Shown piece by piece: positions 24,001 through 39,589 of a stretch of DNA of 64,000 nt. The number at the start of each line of letters is the position of its first letter. Positions within the stretch are counted from its first letter, which is position 1. The notes below the pieces were generated by a model. The model was not told the origin of the DNA. It was given only the letters and a program-made list of their open reading frames with translations, and searched no databases. Made by a program: the position numbers and the translations under genes. The stretch covers positions 4,050,501 through 4,114,500 of the forward strand of contig NC_063160.1 of the NCBI RefSeq assembly GCF_020921035.1, given 5' to 3'. The stretch comes from Rhodamnia argentea (Eukaryota > Streptophyta > Magnoliopsida > Myrtales > Myrtaceae).

Positions 24001-27000
24001 AACCCATTTTCAGAATTTTTATTGTCACTAAACTCTCGTCCAATTGCCTCATCCGTATGTGTTTTACCAGAAGGAAACATACTGGAAGCAACTCCACCCC
24101 TGCGAGCTTCAGGAACATCAAGGAAGGAACAAAACCAAGAAAACTTGTCACGTACCTGCAATCCAAAGCAAAATATATGAAAATCTATGGAAGTGAAAAA
24201 ACTTCCTCCTGTAACTGCACTATTACAATAACTTTTATTTTTTAGATAAGTGGACATTATCGGATGTTATAGCCTAAAGCTACACTAAGATTTCCTAGTG
24301 CATTACCTAGTTCACAAAATTTCTTTTAGTTGGAGTGGGATAAAAATTACAGTGAAGAATTCAAACAACACATAAATAACCCTTTCTCTGCACTTCATCC
24401 AAGTTAGAGATCACGTCAATTCAAAGTAAAGATCCTTCCTTCCCAATGGTTTCTGTTACACTTTTGAGAATAATCTCTCCTGTTGGTTGAATCAATTCTA
24501 AATTCCAGCTAGGTTCCAACACGCTGGAAAAAACAGCGGATTGTGGCAGGAACTACTTCAATATTAATAGTGATTCCATGCAGTGATACCCGACCAAAGC
24601 TTCTTCTGCTAAAAAGATTGTAAGCAGGCAATTATACTCTCTTATGCTTAACTGGATGCAATATAAATCCTGTTAAAGACATAAACATTCTTCATTAACA
24701 GCCGATGATAAATGCACATCCAATATCTGCCCTACATAATCAAGAATTAAGATAATAGCAAATTTTCACAATTGTCAACTGTCAAAAGATCTGAACTAGA
24801 AATCTTATCTACTGATCACCTTGGATGTGAAAATTCAAGCTTGTATGGCATGTTTAACATTAATAAACCACCAGAGATCTTTTGAGACAAACAAAGTGAT
24901 GCAGTCAAAATGCAGATTTTTCAACTAAAGAATGCAAACAATTAAGTCCGATTGCAAAACCTAACCTTCCATTTTCGAAGGCCAGGGCGGCGAACAAGCT
25001 GGGGGAGCTCACTGGAAACGTCAACAAGTTCAACTGAGTCACCACACCTTCTTAGGATCTTCAAAAGGAGACAAAAGTAAGATTGCACCTTGTGGAAGTA
25101 AAAGTGGTTACACAAATACCAGCAACATGAAAAGACAACCCATAAAGCAGAGCGTGAAAAATAGGGAAAGCAAAAAAGCACATGTTGCAAGATAGCACAA
25201 TCAGGAATAAATAATTTGATGAGGCCGAAGAGCTAGTAACGTTCCTCCATTAATAAGCAGAAAAGCAACCATTCTGCCTAGTGTTAGGTGGAACAGGAAG
25301 ATGATGGATCATCTATAAAATAGTCAAAAACTGGATCCCACATAATGATAGGTACAGCACAGCACGTCCCCAACTTCAAGGGCATCTCTGCCATGTTACG
25401 GCTTTCCATATGAAAACTGGAAGTTAGTACATGCAAGGAACCTTCACATATTACGAAAAGTCATGCTTCATAAAAGGAAGCATACAGGGTAGTTTAACTT
25501 CAAAGTTGGGCAATGTTAGTCAATTACAATGACACCTGAAAAATAGTTTCCTATGCTATTGTACAATTTATGTCCATCCTTCACTTAGTTAAACTTGCAA
25601 TTACAGCTTCCTGACTGCTTACACACTTTGCTTAAGCATAAAGTTGGATTTCAAGTTTCTAAGTAGAAGTAGCTACTATCACGAGTTCGGGCAGTGTGAA
25701 GCCCTTATACACATGGACTTCTAGCTTAAATCCACTAAGTCACTGTTTCCAAGTTCATTTATGGCCATGAGAGAATACATATAATCTATGAATGACCTTT
25801 CACGTAGTATACCATATTTTTTCTGGGAAAGCCATTATGTTTACTTAGACAAGTAACCCTCCTAGCCAATGCCACTTTAAGATGGATGAACCTAACCTTA
25901 TCAGCCACTGAAGAGGTTATGGTCAAGTAATTTAGTAGAAACAATATAATTTGAGTCCAAGCACACCAAGGTGTTTCCCTCAATTGTAGTTGAAGAACTA
26001 CTTGAGAGAAAGTTCTGCGTAAGTATTACCACAGTTGATAATTATAACACAAGAAAACCAGACATTTGAATATAGAAATGGTAATACCAAAAACAGAATA
26101 ATGAGTAAATATAAAGGGTGTCATCGAGAAAGATCTTTGGTTTTGAGAATATGGCTCTTTCCCAGAAGTGAGACACTACCTCCGCAACCACCGCCTCATT
26201 CTCAACCGGATTCATGGAGCAGGTTGAGTAGACCATACGGCCATCGACTTTAAGTAATGATATTCCTGGCACGACCAATGTGAGTAAAAATGACGGGATT
26301 GGGCATCTATGAGGACAAAAGAATTATAAAATCCAGGAAACTTGTCAAAGAAGAACGTGTCAGTAAAGAAACAAGACCATAAAAACCGCAATAAAGCCGG
26401 AAAATCAAAGATATCTATTATGTTTTGCTCTAGAATTAAAGCGGATCCAACACTATGTACAAAAGACAATCTTGCATAGACCTTTCACTAATTATTTCGG
26501 AAGGAATTTCAACTTCTGGATGAAATATTTAACAGACGCCTACATGAGAAACAGAAAGTTCCCTGGAGATGAATGACAGTGAAAGAATCCAATAGAAACC
26601 TCAAAGAGTAAAGAAAAATCTCAGGATCGCTAAGAACATTGAACAACATTATAAAATACAATTAACTAAGAAACTTAACGGAAGGAAAGAATGGCATTAA
26701 AACATCAAGTTCCTATAGCATGTACCTCGCATGGCTATCTGCACTTGTAGGCCATGAAGTCCATTGGCAATTCCTGCCTTCCTGCAGGACCACAGAAAAA
26801 GATTTTAACAAGCTGTAAGAAACTAAGGGACGGAGCACTAAGGTACTTGAAGCCCCAACATACATACCATCTCCACCAAATATTTGGAGCTTTCCTAAGT
26901 GTACCATCTCCACTGCATGGCACATCACATAGGACACGATCAAATAAGGTTTGACTGATTTCCCACTCCGATAGGCTACCCTTTTCAGAAGCATTAGAAT

Positions 27001-30000
27001 GACTTGTGCTTGTAAGGCAGCCTGGGAAATTTTGAGCTTCATGGTTTGTGACCATTAAGTTGGCAGTGCACATTCTTTTCATTTTGTGAATAAGAACATC
27101 AGATCTTTTGAAACCAACATCATTTGCCACTATCTAACAAAAAGAACACAGACAACATTAAAATCAAGTCTGTGAGATTTTAAGCTATCAGCATGCAGTT
27201 CAGCACAGACGAGAACAGAAATGACTGCAGACTACCAGGTTCTAAGAGAGGGTAAGACACCATGTCGTAAGGAAGCCTACCAGCCCCTCAGGTAGCAATC
27301 TTGAATTGACAGACTGATTCATAATTTCAAGCATTTGATAAGTTTTTGAGCCAGGTGCAGCACACACTGCATATAATTAAAAGAAGTTATCAGAAAGAGC
27401 TCGGATTTGGCACATTATCAAAATGCTTGAGAATAATTTTATATTTTGATATACTTTCTTTTGGGGGTAACAAAGTACATTTCGCTTTTAACATTTCATC
27501 TTTGTGTTTTACATATGCTTCTTCTCCCAAAGAAGAAAATACTTCAATTTCCCTTTCAAAACCTCCCATTCAGGATGAATGTTTAGGGACCATGTAGAAG
27601 CTCTTTAGACAGTCCTTGTATATTTACAAATGCTTCCTATCCATAAAAAAGAAAGCACTACAAGATTTACAAATGAAGAATCTATAAACTGTGAAGCAAT
27701 GACATAAAAAGAATAAACAATATAGCATGAAGAGCAATTTACATGGCTAAAACAACGAAAGCATAAAAAGTACTAGATTTTGTCTTAGGCTCTCTCGGTG
27801 GTGTAACAAGGGAAGAAGTGCGCGATGCAATTTGAATTCAAAATGAGGTTTAAAAAAATCTTTAGTCTTAAAGTGTGAGAGACTGCATAGTTGTATTGCC
27901 CATTGATCTTTATATATTAATTGAGTTAATCAATTCACAAGGTTGTCAGTTTGTTTAGGCTTATTGGATTTGTAAAACAGCAAGTCAGAGCCAAATTAAC
28001 ATCCTGTTCAAATTATTCTCTAGCCCAAACCAAACTTATAAACCAAACAAACCCAAATCATCAATTGAGTTCGGTGCAGTCTGATTGGGCTTTATGGTTT
28101 TCAGTTTTCTTTTTTCAATACCTATCTTAATATCCAGAAGAAAAGCCAGGGGATAGAGGAAGTATGAAATCTATCTATGCTTGGTAGATAGCTCACTATC
28201 AAGTACGAAATGCTCCGGAGATAAATCCAGTAAAAGAGGAGGTACCTGCAGAAAGAAGAGACCATGAACCAGGAGTGAATGCAAAACTTTACAATTGAAG
28301 ATCACAACAAAAGCCAGCAAAATAAAAAACAAGAAAGGCTAAGAACAATAACCAAGACCGACAAAAACTGGAAGGCTTGTGAAAACTTACCATGCTAACT
28401 GCCTCCTGTCGAGTGATGTTTCCAATTTCATTTTCTAGCTTTAAAAACTCATGAAACCTGAAATTTGTCAGAGAGAACTACGACTGACCTTCTTATCGCA
28501 ATATTTTGATTCCACTCATAATATGGAGATAAGTAACTGAACTTGTAATCATGACAGATGCAGGTGATAATTCCAGATTGAGTACTTTAGCTAGAGAAAG
28601 AGAACATATTGCATTTTGGTGACCAAAAAGACTTGAACGAAAGTAGAGCAGGACCGAATGCAAAGCTGAAGATAAAACATAATCTTCAATATACAAGGTC
28701 AAGACTTTTAACTCAAGAAGGCCGAAAAAGGAAATATGATATGCAAATTCTATATGAAGGAGGTCGGAATGAACGACTAATGAGTTTTGGAGACTAAGAA
28801 AACACCAAATTCCAAGCAATCTGGTGCCTTTTCTTCGTTCTAAAAAAAGATGCCGAGATAGGTGAATGGATCGTCCACAGAGCATAAGCACGATGAGTGC
28901 AGTATAGAGATTGAACACAAGAAGATAAACCTTAGAAGACTAGACTAATAAGGTTTTCGGCAGCAGTTCAAAAGTCACAGCACCTCAAGATCCACAATGC
29001 AATAGAAGCCACAGCACTCCACAAACGGCTTACAGGAAGCACCTCATAATTGCTTTTGGAGCAGTGGCTTTAATGGATTTCAAGAATTTATTCATATATT
29101 GACAAAAATATTAACTCTCTCACTTAAACATATTTAAATAAGAACGCGTTCGATTGGAAAGCACATTTAACAATCACAGTTAGAGCACATCACAACAGAA
29201 GATAGCTACAGTACCAAAAGCTATTAGCTATAAGCTAACAAGCTCTAGAAGCCTGCACTGGCAAAGATGTGATTTTGTTGTTTCTCAATTCAAGAAGGCC
29301 TAAAAATTGCTAGATTGACTATTTCTTTTAGAAATGATTTACAACTAAAAAGAGGCCGGCTATCACAAGGCGATAATGTCTAATATTAAAGAGGCCTTTT
29401 TTAATGCACATACTTATGAGAAAACCATGAATTTCGACTTCTTGTGCTGCTACAATTTGGATACATTTTCTCCAGGCAGCACTTTACCAATGAAATGTCA
29501 AGACTGATTTATAAGAATAGATTTTCAAAATTCCAATGAGCTCCATCAGCAGAGAAAGGTAAACCTAACACGTTAAAACTCCTGGACAGGCATCAAAGAT
29601 GCAAAGTCTGCTAAATATCACTTAACGTTTAGGGAAGTCTCAGGATCACTAATCAATTCAGTATCAAAACAGATTACCTTTCAAGGTTTGGGTTCTTCCT
29701 CAATTGCTTTCGACAGAAATTTGATTGCCATGCTAGATTGTCAGGATACCAAGGCAATGGTCTGACAGCCTCTACTTCATTTCCATCAATGAACTGGGAG
29801 GAAAAAATGAAAAAGGTAAGTAAAAAATAAAAGGAAAAAGGCCCATATAGTCAAAAGGGTGGCAAAATATTTTCTCTGGTGAACGCAGCTTACCTCTGCC
29901 TGAAGATTATTTGAGAATTCACTCTCCAACTGAAAGCGGATATCAAAACAGAATCGGCTACTGCAAAAGAAAATAGGCTGATTAAAGATAATGAATCTCA

Positions 30001-30869
30001 CAGCGAAGAAATTACCGTACCACATTGACATAAATGAAACCAGTTCGAGCAAAAACAAGTGAAACAGAAAAATTGGAGAGATCATGTCTCAAAACAACGA
30101 AAAAGATTATTTTTTACCGTTCAATTTGATCCTAAAGAACCAAAGGAAACGACAGCCCACAATGAAGCACTGAACAGCTAATTGCTATCAGACATCTCAC
30201 TCCCTCTAACCACAACCCAATAATCCATCTCAAACCTGACGCAAATAGAGTTAAATGAGAGTCAGTCATTACGGGTCTACCTAAATGCTTAAACTAATAG
30301 AGAAGAGAATGGTCAAATATGTAAATTACTATCACAGTTAACCCAATGCATGGAGTGGCATAATTCCATAACCTGGAAATCTCAAAACTAGACCATCTTA
30401 CAAACTTACAAGAAAAGAGTTCGACAGTCCCTGTTGAAGCTACTGGTAGACAAAAAGCGCGGCTAGATAGTTAAAGCCATTTCACATTAACAGGTGGGAG
30501 AGGATAGGACAAGCACCAAGAATTGATTCTGAAGGTAGCCGGCAACGGCTTCCGGAGATACTCCATGAAAGCATCCCACTCATCTGCTGAAACTATCCCT
30601 TGTTCCTACACGTCCATTACAGCTGTTTAAGTCTCAGAGATGTCAACTTCACTCGAATTGAAGAGCAGAACAGAGAGACAAACTCTGTAGTACTCCTCGA
30701 AAGCGCGGTTCTGAACGGAGGGAAGCCGCCAAGGAGGAGCATCGTCGGTGTGGTCATCATTCTCGTCGCCGGAGCCATCCGATGTCGGACGGGTCGAGAC
30801 TCTCTCCCGCCTGCGGTCGAACTGCGTTCTCTGGGGTCGTCCGCTGAGTCTCCCCCGACCACCCACCAT
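21092..30869 (-). CDS. TRM4B: tRNA (cytosine-5)-methyltransferase, NSUN2/TRM4 type
   Basis: Fifteen exons: 30869-30684, 30605-30517, 29960-29894, 29793-29678, 28457-28391, 28245-28197, 27366-27281, 27133-26868, 26781-26726, 26265-26180, 25058-24966, 24155-23861, 23432-22921, 21672-21438 and 21357-21092. They join in frame to 822 residues, near the usual plant TRM4 length. The S-adenosylmethionine motif DMCAAPGSKT lies near 191-200. The RNA-m5C catalytic cysteines are in DVPCSGDGT (Cys about 293) and YSTCSMNP (Cys about 343). The family-typical RPLPWYPDNLAW and HEFLKLENEIGNITRQEAVS precede them. The C-terminal part (485-734) is the less conserved plant extension. The family methylates cytosine-5 in tRNA and some mRNAs in the nucleus. 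A or B paralogue status is not proven by this window. The ATG at 30869 starts the conserved MVGGRGR N-terminus. Confidence 0.92.
22035..22092. repeat. Perfect 29-bp tandem duplication
   Basis: Two identical 29-base units beginning CTTAAGCGTCAATAGATG lie head to tail at 22035-22063 and 22064-22092. They lie in the thirteenth intron of the methyltransferase gene and have no obvious effect. Confidence 0.95.
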
Positions 30870-31189
30870 CTCCGGCCTTCGTTGCCTGGGCGGCGTCGGT
30901 GACCCGTCGGCCGCGGGCTCGCTCCGAGAGTGACAGTGAGGCACCGTGAGTGGCGGAGGTGGACGGAGGTTGAAGAAGGGGAGAGGCTGCATTGCGGGAT
31001 GGGCTTCGAGGCTCTCTCCAAGTTTGTGTTCTCCAGCGACCGAGACAGACAGCTTTTTTTTCCGCCAAAAAATAAATAGTTTACAAAATATAGTTTTAAA
31101 AATAATCATTTTACATGATTCAGATTCACAACATTAAATTAACAAAAAATATATATTTATATCCTTCACGAAAATATTTAGCTTACACA

Positions 31190-31465
31190 TGGCCATATGA
31201 AACCGTGGGCCCGGAACCAGCCCGTTGATCGGCTCGGAACCGGCCCGTTGACCCGGCCCACGGTTCCAATCCGGAACCGGAACCGGCCCGGAACCGCGGG
31301 TTCCAACTCGGCTTTTAAAAAAAAAAAAAAGAAGGAGGCTTGGGAAAAAGAGTTATTGGGCCTAGGAACAGGCGGTTCCGAACCGGAACCGGAATCGGCC
31401 CGAAATCGGCGGTTCCACCTTTTTTAGGAACCGGAATCGGCGGTTCCGTGGAACCAACCACGTCT
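31190..31465. repeat. GGAACCGG-rich dispersed repeat
   Basis: Dense degenerate repeats of GGAACCGG/CCGGTTCC lie upstream of the methyltransferase gene. The interior A run (31318-31330) and general style resemble the hAT-type elements at 43.7 and 44.8 kb. I did not find matching ends, so family membership is a guess. Confidence 0.4.
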
Positions 31466-32773
31466 AATTTAGCTGGCTGATAAAAAAGAAAGAGTCCCTC
31501 AATTCCAAGAGGCTTTTTATCACAATATTGATTACAAGATTACTTGCCAGAAATAAAAATATTTTTAATTAACTTAATATTTCAAGGGATACAAATAATT
31601 ATTTTTAAAAAAAATTAAAATTATTTATCTTCAGCGAAGCAAATCGAGTTTTGACAAGTTAGCAAAATTCTTTTGGACAATAAGAATAAGGGGAAAATCG
31701 CATAATTCGCTTAGATTTGACACTTCTGTTCTAAGATCTATTTTCCCGTACATTTAACTCCCTAAAACCGATCTGGTTTGTTTTATTTTTTTTGGTCCAT
31801 TTGTCAAAATCCAATACGATGTCTTTTAACACTAAACAATATCTATTTGTTCAATTATCATGTTAAAAATTAAATACAAAATTTGAAATAAACTTGGATC
31901 AGATTGCACTCTTGGGGAGTTGAACGAAATAGGGCACGCGCGCTGCTCCCTTTGTCACCAGCGAGGGATAGCCACCGTCGCCGAGCCACCAGCATGAGTC
32001 CGTTGCGATCCTCACCTGGTGGTGGCCATTGCGTGCCTTGCCACCATCAGGCGAGGTACGTCCTCGCCCAGATTTTGACAAGGGTAACAATCTCCCCATG
32101 AACGGCTCATGTGAGGGCCGACCACCCTCTCCGGCAATAAGGGGATTATATTACTAACCCCTCTCAAACACTCACCATCCTTCCATTAGTGATTTCAAAG
32201 CACCATTTAGCGCGCATTTACCTGTATACGTTGAATCATCTTCAGCCTCATCTTCCTCTGTTTTTCCTCGTTGCTTTTAAGCTCGTGGCCGTAGTAGCTC
32301 ATCCACGGCTGTTTGCCGTACTTGGAGAAGCTGCCGTCACCAAATTTGGAGGCACGATTCCAAATCTAGACAACCAGCATCACCAGATTTGATCAGATTT
32401 GGCATGGCTGCCTCAAGATATGGCCGCATACCATGGCTCCAAATCCCCATATCAGCTGACGACGGCTTTGATGACCGCGAGGTGATCATCGGCTTGGATG
32501 CTACGTCAGTGACTCCGCCAACGGCCACAGCAGGCTAACCTAAATCACTCCACCCGCATGTGTTCCAACTCAACTTTCTATAAATCAAATTTCAAGTTCA
32601 AAGACTAAGGAACAGCAACAACCCAATGAGAAAGGGTCCCCAAATTCCTAGGCAGAGCTAAAAACTATAGATAAACACCTTCACATTAACAATTCCCCCG
32701 AATTCTCAACTGTCAAAATCGCCTAAACTGAAATTGCTCGATTGACCAAAATCGATCAAACAGTAAAAACCAC
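31466..32773. other. Intergenic DNA, no gene recognised
   Basis: 31900-32530 is GC-richer and contains short open frames on both strands. None has a recognisable domain. The right end is the probable 3' untranslated region of the RPS6 gene. Confidence 0.45.
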
Positions 32774-35402
<2,629 letters not shown>

Positions 35403-35487
35403 GTTGATTGTTGAGAGAATCCGATGGGAGAGCTACAGCGAAACAGCGATTCGATTCGCACCAAGAAGCCGCCCGAGCAGAACGGTA

Positions 35488-35495
35488 TAGGGTTT
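35488..35495 (-). promoter_or_regulatory. Telo-box (AAACCCTA) of RPS6 promoter
   Basis: The minus-strand sequence AAACCCTA lies just downstream of the TATA box and close to the likely transcription start. Telo-boxes at this position are typical of plant ribosomal protein genes. Confidence 0.75.
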
Positions 35496-35506
35496 TCGTC
35501 TGTGCC

Positions 35507-35512
35507 TATATA
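35507..35512 (-). promoter_or_regulatory. TATA box of RPS6
   Basis: TATATAGGC on the minus strand lies about 105 bases upstream of the ATG. This implies a start site near 35480 and a pyrimidine-rich leader. Confidence 0.7.
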
Positions 35513-35539
35513 CACAAGGCGGCAGGCGGCTGAATCTTT

Positions 35540-36130
35540 CTAAGAGGACCAGTTTTCCTTTTCTTTTTTCTTTTTTCTTTTTCTTCTTCTTTTGTTGTTC
35601 GTGAAATTCCAAATAAATTTTGACCCGACATATAACGTGATCTCTGAACTTTTAACTTAATCAATATGATTTCTGAACTTTAGCCCTATATCGAATGTGA
35701 TCCTTAAATTTTTTTGAACATGTTCAACTAATGATATCCCACACGGGCTCTCTGGTCACTCAAGGGATTGCTGTTAGTTTTCGAGATCTTGCTCTTGGAA
35801 CTAATCCTTTAAGACATCGATTTCTGATCCACGGGATCCACTATCCATTACCACCATAGGTTTATCCTGGTCAAATATTGGATAGATCCAAGACTCACTT
35901 GCGAAGTTAATCAACAAGTGGAGAGAGGCCCCATTGGACTCTACACGTGCTTTAACCCAATACTCGATCTAATAAACTTTACGGATGATTACAGAATTTG
36001 TGGCAAGTGGAGAGCATCTTGAACCAACCATTGTAATAGAGAAGTAGAGACATTTTAGCACAAAAGTATCTCGTCGAAGAGAAAAGAGGAGTGTTTTTAG
36101 AAACTCATTAGGAAGCAAACTCTTACTTGG
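35540..36130. other. Flank between RPS6 promoter and pararetrovirus
   Basis: A polypyrimidine tract lies at 35550-35595. 35610-35730 contains 'GTGATCTCTGAACTTTTAACTT' phrases like one arm of a TIR element; no partner arm was found. 35740-36130 may be viral leader downstream of the TATA box at 36.18 kb. It has many stops in all frames. Confidence 0.4.
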
Positions 36131-36133
36131 ATT

Positions 36134-37499
36134 TCACAAAGGAAGCCAAGTCTTGGCCTTTACAAGGGGTAAACATGCCTTATATAGGCGAAAACACAAA
36201 GGAGTCCTCATAATTGAGGTCCGACAAGCACACAACCAACATTGACTTACGAGGAAGCCATTATTGCTACTAGGCACACATACAAACAAACTCTGCAACC
36301 TCTCTTGACACTTTACAAAGGGAAGTAAAGGGAGCAGGTAAACACACGACTCTACGGGCTTCTGATATCTGATGAAGCACATGGCCTTGTCTGGTGGAGC
36401 AGGTGGTGTCGGATGGAGGGTGTTGATGGAGATGATGATGGAGCAGGTGGCATTATCGTCTCCTGTCCGGGTCAAGATGATAATTGGCGTCGTCCGAGTC
36501 GGAGCCGTTTGGTCCATCATAGTCGGAGGGGCCGTCTTTCTGACTTCTATAGGCTCGCAATAAGTGCTCTTTTTCGTAATCCGAGATAATCCGATCTAAG
36601 TGTGGGTCATGAGGGACGCCTGGGGTGCTTCTGGATGAGGAAGGGACGTCGGGCATGACGGGTTGCGGATAGTCGAATGGATCTTGTGACGGTTGTCCGC
36701 CCCATGGGTCAAAGGACCGGGTATCTCGTATCCATGGAGGAGCTTGGGCGATTCTTTGTTGTACTCCTGGAGGGCTTCGAATACATGAGGATGGGTCCTG
36801 GGTGTATCCCAAGAGTAGCTTCTTTGAGTGTAAGGCCATATTTCGGGTGGTATAGCCTTATTCTCTTGACTGAGTATTATTTGGAGTTCTCTCGTATTCA
36901 TGAGGAATGTCAAATACGGTTCCTGAGTACGTATTGTGAATCTTGAAGACTTGATCTTGGAGTACGGGTTTGAAAGTGGTAGTGCACTTTTCGCAAACAT
37001 TGGATCTTTTGTCTCCCGAGGGTCCGATGAATGACCGGGGATGATGAAAGAGGACAAGCGTGTGTCTGCAAGGTTCCGGTCGACTAACTTGTCTTTGAAG
37101 GATGAACAAGTGTTTCCATGCTTGAAGGGGTTGGAACCAAGTAAGAATATCAAGGAAGAACTTACGGGGATGGTTCCGATAATTTCCAAAAAAGGAATTA
37201 GACAAAACCTTAATGATTTCGTCTAAAGGGAACTCTATGGCAACTTGGTAGAGGTGAAACATAAACCAAAACATCCATTTTAAATCGGAAGGGAAAGGGA
37301 TGGTAGAAGACCATCTTAATGAATGTATGAACGGATAATCACAATTGAGACCTGGTTTGAGGAATAATCCACCATAATCTTTAAAGATGACATAATGATA
37401 ATTCCAAAATAATGCGTGAAAATTATCGGAGAGGGAATTCCGTTTGAGGAGTGGAGGGATATCGGTGGATGCTTGGTGTGATGGCCACTTGGTGTTCAC
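36134..37499 (-). pseudogene. Pararetrovirus C-terminal segment of unknown function
   Basis: After the RNase H end three overlapping open stretches in different frames (37499-36858, 37189-36596, 36839-36453, then 36520-36134) appear to be one coding region broken by frameshifts. The first part is rich in aromatic residues (e.g. DYGGLFLKPGLNCDYPF). The later part is proline- and aspartate-rich. I do not recognise a domain. It could be a C-terminal extension of the polyprotein or the remains of a second viral gene. Confidence 0.5.
36179..36186 (-). promoter_or_regulatory. Putative viral pregenomic RNA TATA box
   Basis: TATATAAG on the minus strand lies at the 3' end of the viral coding region, where caulimovirids carry the promoter for full-length RNA. 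No polyadenylation signal was identified. Activity is unknown. Confidence 0.5.
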
Positions 37500-37930
37500 G
37501 CATATTCTGGGTTTTGAAGGATCCCGAAAACTCTTTTCGAATAAACATATTTATGGATTCGAAAGGTTCTTTTGGCCTAGAAAAGAAATCAGCCAAAATA
37601 TTTTTCTTTCCGGAAATGTGTTTTGAATCGAAAGAGTATTTGGAAAACCATTATGCCCATCGCAAGAGTTGAGGATGAGGAACTTGCTTTTGCTTGAATT
37701 TGAGCATCCGAGGAAAAGAGGACATGTCCATTTCGACTAAAAAATGATGACCAATGAGATGAAATTCAAATTTTTTGATTCCATTTTTGACTGCAAGAAT
37801 TTCTTTGAAAGTGGAGTGATAATGCATTTCTGCTGCCGAAAACTTTCCACTTTTGTATGCACAGATTCTTCGCTTATCTTTAATTTCTTCAAGGAGGATA
37901 GCTGCCTAGTGCTTGTCACCGGCATCCGTC
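37500..37930 (-). pseudogene. Pararetrovirus RNase H remnant
   Basis: The minus strand continues from the RT segment into RNase H-like sequence. The typical terminal motif ILADFFSRP is readable around 37567-37592, preceded by a WFSKYSFDSKHISGKKN-like stretch. A stop and a frameshift separate it from the RT part. Confidence 0.65.
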
Positions 37931-39032
37931 CGAAGGATTCTGGTTCCGGTGGAAGGGATCCGGAGAGGGGGCAAATTTTGCAGTATTTCTTTTAAGGTCT
38001 TAATGGAAGTGGTTTCCTTTTGTGACCAAGGAGGAGGATTCTTTTTCAACATCTTTTGCAGAGGAGAAAGGATCTGAGAAATTTTTGGGATGAAATCTCT
38101 GAGATAATTAACAATTCCTAAAAAGGATTGGATCCGGTGAATCGAGAGGTTTTCATCCGGGAATTTCTGGAGATCTTCTGCAATGTGTGGACCTGGGCAA
38201 TAGGTTCCATTTTTTAAACGCATGCCGAGAAATTCAATTTCTCGTTGAGCTATGATCATCGTCTTTTGTGTGAGCATGATGCCATGAGTATGCACAATTT
38301 CAGCAAATTGCTGTGAAGGAGTTTTGCATGAGAATGTTCATCATGGGAGAACAGGAGAATATCATCAATGTAGATCCGGGCATTAGCAAGGATAGGTTGG
38401 AAAATTTTGCACATAGCCTTTTGGAATAGGGACGGAGCAGTTTTAAGTCCAAAGGGAAGGACTCTCCATTGGAAGTGCTAGTTAGGGATACAGAAACCAG
38501 TTTTAAATCTGTCCGAGGGATGAATTCCTAATTGCCAGAAGCTCGCCTTAAGATCGAATTTGGAATAGATCTTGGCCTAGGCAAAGCTGGAGAACAAAGA
38601 GTTCTTATGGGGCAATGGGAATTTGTCATCTTGGATGAACAGATTGAGAGGCTGGTAATTTATGACTAACCGTAGCTTTCCACAATTTTGTTCTGCTCTT
38701 TTGTTGACATAGAAGGCCTCACATGCCCAAGGGGAGTCGGAGGGCTCAATGAGTCCCCGAGAAAGAAGCCGAGCACATTCCGCTTGTGCTTGAGCAATGT
38801 GATCCGGGTTCATGCCCGAATGACTTGCTTTGGTGGGATTGATTTCTCCATTTTTCTTGAAGGGAATTTTGACAAAAAAGTCAGAATTTTGCCAAAGAGG
38901 GTTAGAGCAAATCCGAGCAAACCGCTGGTGAGATTCTGAACAATGAGAAAGGAGAGATTGATAGATGGGATCAAAGATTTCCGGTTGGATGAAAAAGAGT
39001 CTCTGGATTTCAACAAACTCCTGGAACTTCAT
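37906..39032 (-). pseudogene. Pararetrovirus reverse transcriptase, interrupted
   Basis: The fragment 39032-38577 holds the fingers region (LRLVINYQPLN) and ends at a stop. The palm motif YIDD lies at 38374-38363 and is unchanged. The fragment 38295-37906 holds the thumb/connection part (FLGMRLKNG, SFLGIVNYLRDFIP). In-frame stops near 38577 and 38478 and a frame change near 38300 break the gene. The intact YIDD shows decay was recent or patchy rather than total. Confidence 0.85.
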
Positions 39033-39125
39033 TTGGAATTTTAACCCCTTAGGGTTTATCTTGAGTTGTGGGAGCTTAGAAAGAATATCCCAACCAATGA
39101 TGAGATCATTGTCATGAGATGGACA

Positions 39126-39575
39126 TCAAAGAATTTGGGTGGTGATTTCACAACCAGGGAGAACATGAATGGTGAGAGGTTTACTACGCAGTTTGGTAGT
39201 AAAAGTTTCTCCCGAGGCTACCCGGAAGTATTCGGTATATGGTGTCCAGTATTCTTCCGGAAGGATTTTGGTATCTAGCGGGGATGCAGGTGCACCGATA
39301 TCGATGAGAGTAATGACTTGGATGAATTTGGTGTTTTTCGGAAGGTGAAGTTGGACCGGAAAATGTGGGGGATGAAATGTTGGGGAGTGGATTCTCAAAG
39401 AATCAGCAAGAGGAAAGAAGGAGAGATTATCTCCCGGGGAAGAGTCTGAATCGGAAGAGTAAGTTTCAATAGCACACAAGGTGTCTGGAGACGGTTCTTC
39501 TTCAATGGAGAAGATGGATTCAACGTCTTCATCACCGAGAGAGATCTCGGTGTTTTGAGAGATCTTCCGGATCAT
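39126..39575 (-). pseudogene. Pararetrovirus aspartic protease region
   Basis: An open stretch contains TLIDIGAPASPLD, where active pepsin-like viral proteases have a D-T/S-G-A motif; here the second position is Ile. The upstream part is acidic (DEDVESIFSIEE). The Ile substitution would probably impair catalysis. Confidence 0.65.
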
Positions 39576-39589
39576 GTAACTGCCCTGTT

